Positions 1-7,374 of a stretch of 39,157 nucleotides of DNA are shown here, in pieces. The position numbers and the translations under genes are program-made. The DNA is taken from positions 1 through 39,157 of the forward strand of contig CACHMF010000013.1 of NCBI GenBank assembly GCA_902580855.1. The letters are read 5' to 3'. Under the pieces are notes generated by a model. The model was not told the origin of the DNA. It worked only from the letters and a program-made list of their open reading frames with translations, and searched no databases. This DNA comes from an uncultured Bacteroidota bacterium (lineage in GTDB: Bacteria > Bacteroidota > Bacteroidia > Flavobacteriales > UBA7312). Each line of letters begins with the position of its first letter. Position 1 is the first letter of the stretch.

Positions 1-1153
1 TATTAACTGAAGGAATAATACAACTCCCATCATCAGATGTTGATAAAGAATCATAGTTATTGGCAATTGGATTAGTACATCCATAAACTACTGGTAAAGT
101 ATTTAAACAACCCGAATGCACACCTATATTATTAAAATCATTAATGGGAAGAATTTCCCATTGATTTTCTGAAATGCTCCAATCTGTTTCGGGATTACAA
201 ATATCAAATGCTCTTATCAATGTATGATCTTTAGTTGCATTAGAAATACTATCTATATCCCATCCGGTACCAGGATCAGGACCGTCCTCACCAATTGCGT
301 CTATCAATATAAAATTATTTCCATCAAATTTTGCAAGCCCAATAGCATCGTCCCCGTTGAAGCTACATATACCAGAAATTAAGTCAGCACTATTTGTAAT
401 AGTACTATTTGCTGAATTATGTGCAATAACATATGTTTCACCACTTTCTAAAATTCCATTTAAAGATAACGTTTGTTCTGGCCATGATCCACCATTTGTT
501 ATTTTCCATATTTCATAGTCAAACAAATCAATATCATAAGCAGTCCCATTATATAATTCTATATATTTATTGTATGAACTTCCTTCAGCATATTCAGAAA
601 TAATCAAATCTGTTACAGGGGGAGACCAAGAATTAACAAGATTTGTAAGAGTATTTTCTATTGTCGTTGGACCAGTGCTATTGTTACAAGATGAATAACA
701 TACTGGTGTATAGCTGTAGTCTGGATAGACAACGTAATATGTTGGGGTATAACTAACAGAATAGCCTAAGCTTAAAGATGAAACATTATTAATTAACGGA
801 TGAGTCAAATTATGAGTGTTTATATAATTTGAACAATCTGAAGAGTCAGAGTTCGCATTAATTTCTAATCCTAAAACCATTATCTCATCTAATCCGTTTG
901 GACCTAAGTTATTCCATACGTTTTCTGTTGGTGCTGCATGCATTCCACACGCTCCACAAAAAACACTCATTAATTTAAGAACAACTGTCTTTCCACTATC
1001 TAAATAGCTGTACAAATGATGGGTGTCTCCATTCATATCAGAAAGTGTAAAATCAGGAGCTGTTCCAGTTCCGTTAAAGTTGGCCTGCTGAGCATTTGAA
1101 TTGAAAGCACTCAAAAAAATACACAAAGCGATTGTAAAAGCTTTGATTTTCAT
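1..1153 (-). CDS. Secreted thioredoxin-fold / lamin-tail-domain protein, 3' end outside window
   Basis: This frame is open from an ATG at 1153-1151 to the left edge (384 residues, no stop), so the C-terminus is missing. Residues 1-21 look like a signal peptide ending in NSNA. Residues 30-150 resemble an AhpC/TSA- or TlpA-type thioredoxin fold with a CGAC motif (C66, C69) after MSVF. Residues about 183-345 look like a lamin-tail domain (ISEYAEG, then KYIELYNGT, with a closing DWSISENQWE segment). Residues 358-378 match the cysteine-bounded GCTNPIANNYDS...DDGSC module common in marine Bacteroidetes surface proteins. A T9SS sorting domain may follow outside the window. The inference is an exported, cell-surface or secreted protein; whether it is an active thiol oxidoreductase is unknown. 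A TAATTTTG promoter-like element lies 26 bases upstream of the start. Confidence 0.8.
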   Translation of the reverse strand, partial: MKIKAFTIALCIFLSAFNSNAQQANFNGTGTAPDFTLSDMNGDTHHLYSYLDSGKTVVLKLMSVFCGACGMHAAPTENVWNNLGPNGLDEIMVLGLEINANSDSSDCSNYINTHNLTHPLINNVSSLSLGYSVSYTPTYYVVYPDYSYTPVCYSSCNNSTGPTTIENTLTNLVNSWSPPVTDLIISEYAEGSSYNKYIELYNGTAYDIDLFDYEIWKITNGGSWPEQTLSLNGILESGETYVIAHNSANSTITNSADLISGICSFNGDDAIGLAKFDGNNFILIDAIGEDGPDPGTGWDIDSISNATKDHTLIRAFDICNPETDWSISENQWEILPINDFNNIGVHSGCLNTLPVVYGCTNPIANNYDSLSTSDDGSCIIPSVN

Positions 1154-1179
1154 TAGAATAAGAAATTAGGTTAGTGTTT

Positions 1180-1187
1180 CAAAATTA
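1180..1187 (-). promoter_or_regulatory. TAnnTTTG -7 element for the lamin-tail gene
   Basis: The minus strand reads TAATTTTG, which fits the Bacteroidetes -7 consensus TAnnTTTG. It ends 26 bases before the ATG at 1153. No convincing -33 TTG is visible. Confidence 0.45.
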
Positions 1188-1222
1188 CGAAATTAAAAAA
1201 CAGAAAGTCAATTCTATTCTAA

Positions 1223-1230
1223 TATATTTG
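1223..1230 (+). promoter_or_regulatory. TAnnTTTG -7 element very close to the start codon
   Basis: TATATTTG lies only 7 bases before the ATG at 1238. Transcription would start at or next to the start codon, giving a leaderless or nearly leaderless mRNA. Confidence 0.5.
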
Positions 1231-1237
1231 CAATAAT

Positions 1238-1552
1238 ATGCTTAGCTTTTTTCGAAAATTAAAACTAAGGTGGAATATTCAATCGAATTTTCAGTTATTT
1301 ATAATCTTATTGGTATTTGCGATTACAGGATCGTCTTCTTTAATTGTTGCTAAACCAATATTAAATTATTTTAACATAACGGAGGAAACATTGAATCCAT
1401 GGATTTACAAACCAATTCGATTAATTTTGATCTTCCCTGTCTATCAAATACTAATTTTAATATTTGGTGCACTTTTTGGTCAATTTCAATTTTTCTGGAA
1501 TTTTGAAAAAAAAATGTTAGCTCGCATGGGTTTTAAGTACTTCAAAGATTAA
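1238..1552 (+). CDS. Small DUF6787-like membrane protein
   Basis: A 104-residue protein with a basic N-terminus (FFRKLKLRW), one hydrophobic segment at about 19-40, a second at about 60-84, and a basic C-terminal tail (FEKKMLARMGFKYFKD). The pattern 'KLRWNIQSNFQL...FAITGSSS' is what I recall for the Bacteroidetes-specific family DUF6787, whose function is unknown. It is likely an inner-membrane protein with both ends in the cytoplasm (inferred from the positive charges). It precedes the methyltransferase gene by 29 bases on the same strand, so the two may be co-transcribed. A TATATTTG element 7 bases before the ATG supports this start. Confidence 0.75.
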   Translation: MLSFFRKLKLRWNIQSNFQLFIILLVFAITGSSSLIVAKPILNYFNITEETLNPWIYKPIRLILIFPVYQILILIFGALFGQFQFFWNFEKKMLARMGFKYFKD

Positions 1553-1581
1553 ACACGAATTATTTATTTTAGACTTCCATT

Positions 1582-2349
1582 ATGAAGTACTTCATCAGCA
1601 TTGTTACTAGACTCATTCCAAGGCATTACCTACATTATATAAGCCATTTCTTTTTACGTGTTTTTTCAATATTCATGAGAGGCAATCGTTTTGAAGACCC
1701 TATAAATGGAATTACATATAGAAAACTTTTACCATACGGTAGATTAAGGAGTAGAAAAAATGCATTGGCTCCTGATAGCATGTCTTTAGAAAGACATCGA
1801 TTGATGTGGCTTTTCATGAAAGAAAAAACCAATTTATTCATCGATAACCTTCGCTTTTTACACATTGCTCCAGAATATTGCTTCATTAAGATTTTTAAAG
1901 AGATGAAAAATATTGAATACACCACAGGAGATCTTATTTCACCCTGGGCTGATGTAAAAATGGATGTACATGAAATTCCTTTTGAAGAGAATAGTTTTGA
2001 TGTGGTTATTTGCAACCATGTTCTAGAGCATGTTGAGGATGCACATAAAGTAATGACTGAGTTTTATCGAGTTATGAAAGTGGGTGGGTGGGGTATTTTC
2101 CAAGTACCTATCGACTCGAACAATCCAAAAACAGTAGAAGACCCAACAATTACCGACCCAAAAGAAAGAGAACGCCTATACTGGCAAGACGATCATGTAA
2201 GACTTTTTGGATTAGATTATGGAAAGCGATTAGAAGCTGCTGGATTCAAGGTGACTGAAGACGACTTCATACATCAATTAGATCCGAAACTAGTTGAACG
2301 TTATGCTTTACCTGAGGGGGAAATTATTTATTTCTGTCAGAAGATTTAA
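1582..2349 (+). CDS. Class I SAM-dependent methyltransferase (Methyltransf_11 type)
   Basis: A 255-residue protein. The Rossmann methyltransferase core begins at about residue 90 with RFLHIAPE in place of the usual acidic GxGxG motif I. It continues with YTTGDL, then the post-I/II region (DVKMDVHEIPFEENSFDVVICNHVLEHV) and motif III (VMKVGGWGIFQVP). The substrate cannot be read from sequence; small molecules, lipids or cell-wall precursors are possible. The first 80 residues are basic and partly hydrophobic and could touch the membrane. It lies 29 bases after the DUF6787-like gene. Its stop shares the palindrome TTAA with the convergent rsmG stop, a 4-base overlap. Confidence 0.8.
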   Translation: MKYFISIVTRLIPRHYLHYISHFFLRVFSIFMRGNRFEDPINGITYRKLLPYGRLRSRKNALAPDSMSLERHRLMWLFMKEKTNLFIDNLRFLHIAPEYCFIKIFKEMKNIEYTTGDLISPWADVKMDVHEIPFEENSFDVVICNHVLEHVEDAHKVMTEFYRVMKVGGWGIFQVPIDSNNPKTVEDPTITDPKERERLYWQDDHVRLFGLDYGKRLEAAGFKVTEDDFIHQLDPKLVERYALPEGEIIYFCQKI

Positions 2350-2969
2350 ACCATCTGAACATACACCACTTTTTTGGTCGCAAAAAAATCTTCCTGAAAA
2401 TAGTCTGACAAAAGAAATTCGTTGTAATAATTATCTACCGAAGTCATTTCGTCAGTTAAATCTCCTCCCTTTAAATATAGTAATCCGTTTGGAAATTCGT
2501 TGGTACATTCTTTTTTGAAGCTGTTACGAATCCACTTTAAAAAATCAGGCATTCGTGTGACAGCACGGCTAACAACAAAATCAAATTTCTCTTCTACCTT
2601 TTCAGCACGCTTATGCTCTGCTCGAACATTTTGTAACTCTAATGAATCTACTATAGCTTGAACTACTTTTATTTTTTTTCCGATACTGTCTACTAGGAAA
2701 AAATTTACTTCAGGAAATAATATTGCCAATGGAATGCCTGGAAATCCTCCTCCAGTACCTACATCTAGGACATTACTTCCACTTTCGAAGCTCATGACCT
2801 TAGCTATTCCTAAGGAGTGAAGCACATGACGCTCTAGTAAAGCATCAACATCCTTTCGACTTACTACATTTATTTGAGTATTCCAGTGTTCGTACAAAGA
2901 AGGCAATTGTTTGAACTGCCTAATTTGATTAGAAGATAAATTTGGAAAATAACTTTGGATTTGTTCCAT
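2346..2969 (-). CDS. rsmG: 16S rRNA (guanine-N7)-methyltransferase RsmG (GidB)
   Basis: A 207-residue protein, the usual RsmG length. RsmG methylates N7 of G527 in 16S rRNA. Visible are an N-terminal helical part (residues 1-60) with HWNTQINVVSRKD and ERHVLHSL, and SAM motif I VLDVGTGGGFPGIPLAI at about 67-83. SRAV and the lysine/glycine-rich strand near LYLKGG, both typical of the family, follow. Its ATG overlaps the TAA of the upstream sigma-factor gene in a TAATG, so translation is probably coupled. It is the last gene of a three-gene operon with the glycosyltransferase and sigma factor. Its stop overlaps the convergent methyltransferase by 4 bases. Confidence 0.95.
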   Translation of the reverse strand: MEQIQSYFPNLSSNQIRQFKQLPSLYEHWNTQINVVSRKDVDALLERHVLHSLGIAKVMSFESGSNVLDVGTGGGFPGIPLAILFPEVNFFLVDSIGKKIKVVQAIVDSLELQNVRAEHKRAEKVEEKFDFVVSRAVTRMPDFLKWIRNSFKKECTNEFPNGLLYLKGGDLTDEMTSVDNYYNEFLLSDYFQEDFFATKKVVYVQMV

Positions 2970-3580
2970 TAGATTTTTTCTTGACTACCAGATAAAATCT
3001 TAAATAATTGTTCTCTTGACCTGTGTAATTGAGCCTTAACAGTACCGAGAGGGATTTTCAATTCTTGAGCAATCTCATCATATGTGTATTCTTTGAAGTA
3101 ACGTAATTTGACTAGTGTCCTGTAATTTGGATTTAATTGCTCTACTATTTTTCGAAGAATTTTAATACGTTGCTTTTTTTCAAATTCGCCTTCTGGATTC
3201 AATATATCAGCTGGAATTTGTAGAACTTGAGCATTTTCTTCATCCGAATCAAACATATTACTAAGAGATACTGTAGTCAACTTTTTTTTACGCAAATAAT
3301 CAATCAAGTTATTTTTAGCAATTGAGTACAACCATGTGCTGAAAGCAAACTTAGGTGTGTAATATTGTAGCTTATTAAAGGCCTTACCAAAAGCCTCAAT
3401 CGTAAGCTCTTTAGCTAGCTCTTTATTTCCATTTACTTTTTCATTAAGCATAAAGTAAACTGGATCTCTATGACGAGCCATTAGTTCATTAAAAGCTCTT
3501 GGATCTCCATTTTCTAGCGCTCGTTGAACTAACATTAAATCTTCTTTAGCTTTGTCAGAAAGGTGACTATTATCTACCAA
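2969..3580 (-). CDS. RNA polymerase sigma-70 family (ECF-like) sigma factor
   Basis: A 203-residue two-domain sigma factor. Region 2 (about 30-100) contains AFNELMARHRDPVYFMLNEK and FSTWLYSIAKNNLIDYLRKKK. Region 4 (about 135-195) contains the helix-turn-helix YDEIAQELKIPLGTVKAQLHRSREQL. No anti-sigma factor is adjacent. The only in-frame initiator before the conserved part is a TTG at 3580, because a stop lies three codons upstream; an internal ATG at residue 16 is an alternative. The start overlaps the glycosyltransferase stop by 7 bases and the stop overlaps the rsmG start. This fits the Bacteroidetes 'rpoE-like' sigma factors that sit with housekeeping genes. The regulon is unknown. Confidence 0.88.
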   Translation of the reverse strand: MVDNSHLSDKAKEDLMLVQRALENGDPRAFNELMARHRDPVYFMLNEKVNGNKELAKELTIEAFGKAFNKLQYYTPKFAFSTWLYSIAKNNLIDYLRKKKLTTVSLSNMFDSDEENAQVLQIPADILNPEGEFEKKQRIKILRKIVEQLNPNYRTLVKLRYFKEYTYDEIAQELKIPLGTVKAQLHRSREQLFKILSGSQEKI

Positions 3581-4674
3581 CGTTTTTTAAGATTGAATAA
3601 GTTCGAAAATACAAAAATAAGTTGAAAAAATAATTGTGTAATCTCGTACAAAGGAAACAACCATATTAAATCTTGCTCTTCAAAACGTTTCATAACTCTA
3701 TAATATATAAATCCCTGAATAAACAACCTTAAACTAATTAGAAGCACCACTGCTATTTTATTTATATCATAGGCAATTAATGTAGTTCCTAAAGTCCAAA
3801 AAAGTACTTGAGATAAGGCCCAAAATCCTAACAATAATTTATGTAAAAAAGTATAATATCCACTAGTGCTTAAATGCCTTGTTTTTTGTCTAAACCAACT
3901 GGACCATGTAGTTTTGGCTTCTGACAGTGTTTGAGAAGAACTACTAACGGCAATAGCAACATTTTTAGAATTAGCGACTTCTCTGATAAATAAATCGTCA
4001 TCTCCAGATGGAATATGAATGTGTGAAGCAAACCCTTTATTTTCAAAAAAAAGTGATTTCTTGTAAGCCAAATTCCTTCCCACCCCCATGTATGACTTGC
4101 CAATTAATGCATATGAAAGATATTGCAAGGCTACCTGAAAAGTATCAAAACGTATTAACTTATTGAGCAATCCTGATTGTTTTTCATAACCACCATAACC
4201 CAAGACAATTTCTTTTCGTTTAGAAAAATACTTAACCATAGAAGAAATCCATTGTTTATCTTTTGGGTAACAGTCTGCATCTGTCAACAATAAGTAATCG
4301 TATTGAGCAGCCTTAATCCCCAAGGTTAAAGCGAATTTTTTACCAAAACCCTTCTTCACATGTTTATCAATAGTAACTAATTTGAGTTTTGGATGCCAAT
4401 CCCATTCTTTAAATACGAATTTAGTATTATCTGTAGACTGATCATTAACAATAACTATTTCAAATCTTTCGTATTCTTGCTCTAACAAAAGCGGTATTAA
4501 ACGCTTCCAATTTTCAGCTTCGTTATAACCACAAACCACAACTGACACGGGGTCCATAAATTCTCCTTGTGGCTCTTTGTGAAACGCCAATTTTCTATAA
4601 ATCAATAAAAAATAAAGCAACTGAATAAAAACAGCCACTCCAAAAGCACAAATTAAAATCAAAGTAAAAATCAT
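3574..4674 (-). CDS. Membrane-anchored GT2 glycosyltransferase (cellulose-synthase-like fold)
   Basis: About 366 residues from the ATG at 4674; a TTG one codon upstream is less likely. An N-terminal membrane segment (about 2-28) is followed by a GT-A domain with VSVVVCGYNEAENW and IVNDQSTDNT. The DxD motif TDADCYPKD is at about 132-134, and SGDDDLFIREV is an acceptor/catalytic acid-type motif. A positively charged RQKTRH segment resembles the QxxRW motif of processive enzymes. Two or three C-terminal membrane segments follow (about 280-360). The product is unknown; envelope glycan or lipid glycosylation is the inference. It is the first gene of the operon with the sigma factor and rsmG and has a long inverted repeat upstream. 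Confidence 0.85.
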   Translation of the reverse strand: MIFTLILICAFGVAVFIQLLYFLLIYRKLAFHKEPQGEFMDPVSVVVCGYNEAENWKRLIPLLLEQEYERFEIVIVNDQSTDNTKFVFKEWDWHPKLKLVTIDKHVKKGFGKKFALTLGIKAAQYDYLLLTDADCYPKDKQWISSMVKYFSKRKEIVLGYGGYEKQSGLLNKLIRFDTFQVALQYLSYALIGKSYMGVGRNLAYKKSLFFENKGFASHIHIPSGDDDLFIREVANSKNVAIAVSSSSQTLSEAKTTWSSWFRQKTRHLSTSGYYTFLHKLLLGFWALSQVLFWTLGTTLIAYDINKIAVVLLISLRLFIQGFIYYRVMKRFEEQDLIWLFPLYEITQLFFQLIFVFSNLFNLKKRW

Positions 4675-4740
4675 CAATGCAATGATAGGGAATTTAAGAT
4701 TTTACTTGTATAATTAATTATTTTATATATTTTTACTGCC

Positions 4741-4791
4741 AAGTACTATGCAACAGGATCTTGTGATGGCAATTTCAGTAGCATAGTACTT
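4741..4791. repeat. 11-bp perfect inverted repeat in a divergent promoter region
   Basis: AAGTACTATGC (4741-4751) and GCATAGTACTT (4781-4791) are exact inverse complements separated by 29 bases. They lie between the divergent glycosyltransferase (start 4674) and the 832-aa membrane protein (start 4822). The T-rich sequence after the right arm resembles a terminator, but no plus-strand gene ends just upstream. A paired operator site or a structured 5' leader are alternatives. Confidence 0.5.
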
Positions 4792-4821
4792 TTTTAATTT
4801 TATTAATCTTATTATTTTATT

Positions 4822-7320
4822 ATGGAAGAAATTCTACAACTAATCAGTTTTACAAACACTAAATTTGACATAGTTTTTTATTGTTTGTTTTCTTTATTAC
4901 CATTTGCAATTCTTGGATTCCTATTTTCTAAAAGCCTAGAAAGAGAGCCTAGCTTCTTAATTGGAATTGACAGAATGAAGGGAATGAAAAATGCCTGGAC
5001 ATTATTGTTAGTATTAACAGCTCCACTTGTATTTATATACAACACATTTGTATGGGCTGGATGGGCATTCGTAGTAGTAGCAGAATTTATTGCTAATATC
5101 CTTAATAAGGTTTATCATTTCCTTATTGTACATATTATTAATGCTTTAAAATGGGTATACACCACATTAAAAATTGAGTTTTGGTGGAAAGTTCCTAAAT
5201 GGGTATTTATGAATATCGTATGGATGCCTGTAGTTTTTACAGCAAAATTTATTTTTCACTATACAATAAGATGGGGATGGGATTTATACCTAACGTCTTT
5301 TCAAAGTATAAAAGGCACATATAACTATAACAAATTAAAAGTTGGATTTAAAGGCGCTTTTTATACTTTATTAATTCTTGGCATCTCTATATACTTAGCA
5401 GAACTATTTGAACAAGAAACAATTGCTTTTGTCGGTTTGTTATTATCTGTTCTTCCTACTTTACATTCAGTAGGAACTATTACTTCAATGAATCATTTTG
5501 AAGAAGAAAGAGATCACGCATCCCATGGTAATAAAGTTATGAAAGCTTCTCTAAGCTACATTATAACTACTTTAATAGCTATTATCACTATTCATGCGTT
5601 ATTATTTTTCAGCATCATACCTGATATTGGATTGACTGTTTTGGGTATTGCTATCAATACCAATGTATTCTTATCAGGTGTTACTCTATTGTGCTTATTA
5701 GTTTTAAGCTTTTCAATTTCCATTTTTCCAAATCATTTATTAAAGAATAATGAATCAAATTCATTCAAAGAATCTATTGTTTCTTATTTAAAAATTATAA
5801 AAGATAAGGGAGTTCAGCTTATAGCGATTACTATACCTGCTGGATTATGGGCTACAATTGTTGCATTGATTCCTGCAGTATTTGTGTATTACTCCATTGC
5901 TACTGCTGATTCGTTCAAAACAAATTTTTATGAGGAAGAAAACAAAAAAGCAACAGAAGAATTATCAGAAGTTGGCGATGAATTATCTAATACTTCCATT
6001 TCATACTTATCAGATTCTACTGACATTATTACACTTGAAGAAGCATATGAAGATTTAATTAATGCTGAGCTTTATGTAAATCAAACGGCTTTTGCTACTA
6101 ACTTTCCAAACAATGTAATTGAAAATACTAAACTTATTTTTGATGACAATCACACTAGTTTAACAACTACTCTTCCTGGAATTATTGATGATCTAAAAAA
6201 TAATATTACTAAAGTTACAGAAAACATTAAACTACTAGAAAACGAAAAGCTTGAATTAGAAACATACTTCAAGCAGTTTGAAAATGAAAAGTGGCAGTTT
6301 ATTGTACAAAGAAGAGATGGAGACTCTTCCGACGATGATGATTGGAAAACCATTTCTAAATCATCTGACATTTCAAAATATATAGATGAAGATGTCATTG
6401 AAGGTGAAAAATATCAATATCGAGTAAAAGTAAAAAACAGAAAAGGATCATCTAAATGGAGTCCAATCATTTCTAAAACAATTAGCAACCATTTTTTATC
6501 ATCACCAACAGGTCTTATTGTAAGAGGTGAGTTAAACTTTAAAAATGTTCTGTTTTGGAACGACAACTCTTACAATGAAAATAAGTTTGTCATAGAGCGT
6601 AAACTATCTAAAGAAAAAGAATGGTCTGTGATTGGAGAAGTAGAGTCTGATATAAATAAATTTACAGACTCTAATATCAAGACGAATGAAAGTTATGATT
6701 ACAGAGTATTTGCAACCGGAATGGGTGAGAAATCAAAACCAACAAATACTGCTCAAAGAAATAGCAATTTATCTTCTCCTTCATTTAGTAATACAAAAGC
6801 CAACTTAGAAAGCACATTATTAGATTGGAAATACAACTTTAGATATAACAAAATCACCTCTCCTAAAAAACGTATTACTCCAAATGGAACAGATGGTAGT
6901 TATATAAATAATGAAAGTTCATTTTACGCTCAGTTAAAAAGTGAAATAGAAAATCTATCTGCTAAAATTACAAGTAAGAATAAAGAATTGACTAGTAAAC
7001 AAGAATTATTAGTTATGTACAATTCACTTGTGGATTATGATAAAGCCCAACAAAAAATACTTTTAGTATTTAAAAATACCGCATTCATTTTTGCTATATT
7101 ATTTGTAGCACTATTTGGAGGACTTATTTGTAGTATCTTATTCTCATACTTCGCTAAGCTATTTTATAATGCATACACCATGAAAGAGGAAGATGAGTGG
7201 TATTTTATAACACTAACAAACGAAGCAAAAGCTGAAAACAACAATCAACCTCTATTAGGCTTTACACTTTTATTCATCTTAATCTTAATATTTTCAGGTT
7301 CATTAAGCATTATAATGTAG
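4822..7320 (+). CDS. Unrecognised 832-aa polytopic membrane protein with coiled coils and two FN3-like domains
   Basis: I do not recognise the family. The N-terminal 360 residues hold about eight hydrophobic segments (around 18-36, 60-85, 128-150, 175-220, 242-295 and 330-355), with many aromatic residues between 95 and 165. A soluble region of about 400 residues follows. It contains a predicted coiled coil (about 456-489), two fibronectin type III-like domains (about 490-548 with the YQYRVKVKNRKGSSKWSP strand, and 560-644 with YDYRVFATGMGEKSKP), then a second coiled coil (about 700-745). Two more membrane helices (about 752-776 and 812-832) end the protein. The soluble part is probably periplasmic (inferred). 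A perfect hairpin follows, then a TonB-like gene on the same strand. No catalytic motif is visible; a scaffold or force-transmitting role is only a guess. Confidence 0.75.
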   Translation: MEEILQLISFTNTKFDIVFYCLFSLLPFAILGFLFSKSLEREPSFLIGIDRMKGMKNAWTLLLVLTAPLVFIYNTFVWAGWAFVVVAEFIANILNKVYHFLIVHIINALKWVYTTLKIEFWWKVPKWVFMNIVWMPVVFTAKFIFHYTIRWGWDLYLTSFQSIKGTYNYNKLKVGFKGAFYTLLILGISIYLAELFEQETIAFVGLLLSVLPTLHSVGTITSMNHFEEERDHASHGNKVMKASLSYIITTLIAIITIHALLFFSIIPDIGLTVLGIAINTNVFLSGVTLLCLLVLSFSISIFPNHLLKNNESNSFKESIVSYLKIIKDKGVQLIAITIPAGLWATIVALIPAVFVYYSIATADSFKTNFYEEENKKATEELSEVGDELSNTSISYLSDSTDIITLEEAYEDLINAELYVNQTAFATNFPNNVIENTKLIFDDNHTSLTTTLPGIIDDLKNNITKVTENIKLLENEKLELETYFKQFENEKWQFIVQRRDGDSSDDDDWKTISKSSDISKYIDEDVIEGEKYQYRVKVKNRKGSSKWSPIISKTISNHFLSSPTGLIVRGELNFKNVLFWNDNSYNENKFVIERKLSKEKEWSVIGEVESDINKFTDSNIKTNESYDYRVFATGMGEKSKPTNTAQRNSNLSSPSFSNTKANLESTLLDWKYNFRYNKITSPKKRITPNGTDGSYINNESSFYAQLKSEIENLSAKITSKNKELTSKQELLVMYNSLVDYDKAQQKILLVFKNTAFIFAILFVALFGGLICSILFSYFAKLFYNAYTMKEEDEWYFITLTNEAKAENNNQPLLGFTLLFILILIFSGSLSIIM

Positions 7321-7330
7321 AAAAATTCAA

Positions 7331-7357
7331 ACGCATGCACTAATGTAGTGCATGCGT
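7331..7357 (+). terminator. Hairpin after the 832-aa membrane protein gene
   Basis: A perfect 12-bp stem (ACGCATGCACTA / TAGTGCATGCGT) with a 3-base loop lies 10 bases after the stop codon at 7320. The following sequence is A/T-rich but has only short T runs, so it may be a weak or partial terminator between this gene and the TonB-like gene. Confidence 0.65.
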
Positions 7358-7374
7358 CTTAAATTTATTTGATT

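Noticed and set aside
2294-2518. Plus-strand open frame at the rsmG 3' end
   Set aside because: It overlaps two well-supported genes, has no recognisable motif and no promoter element.
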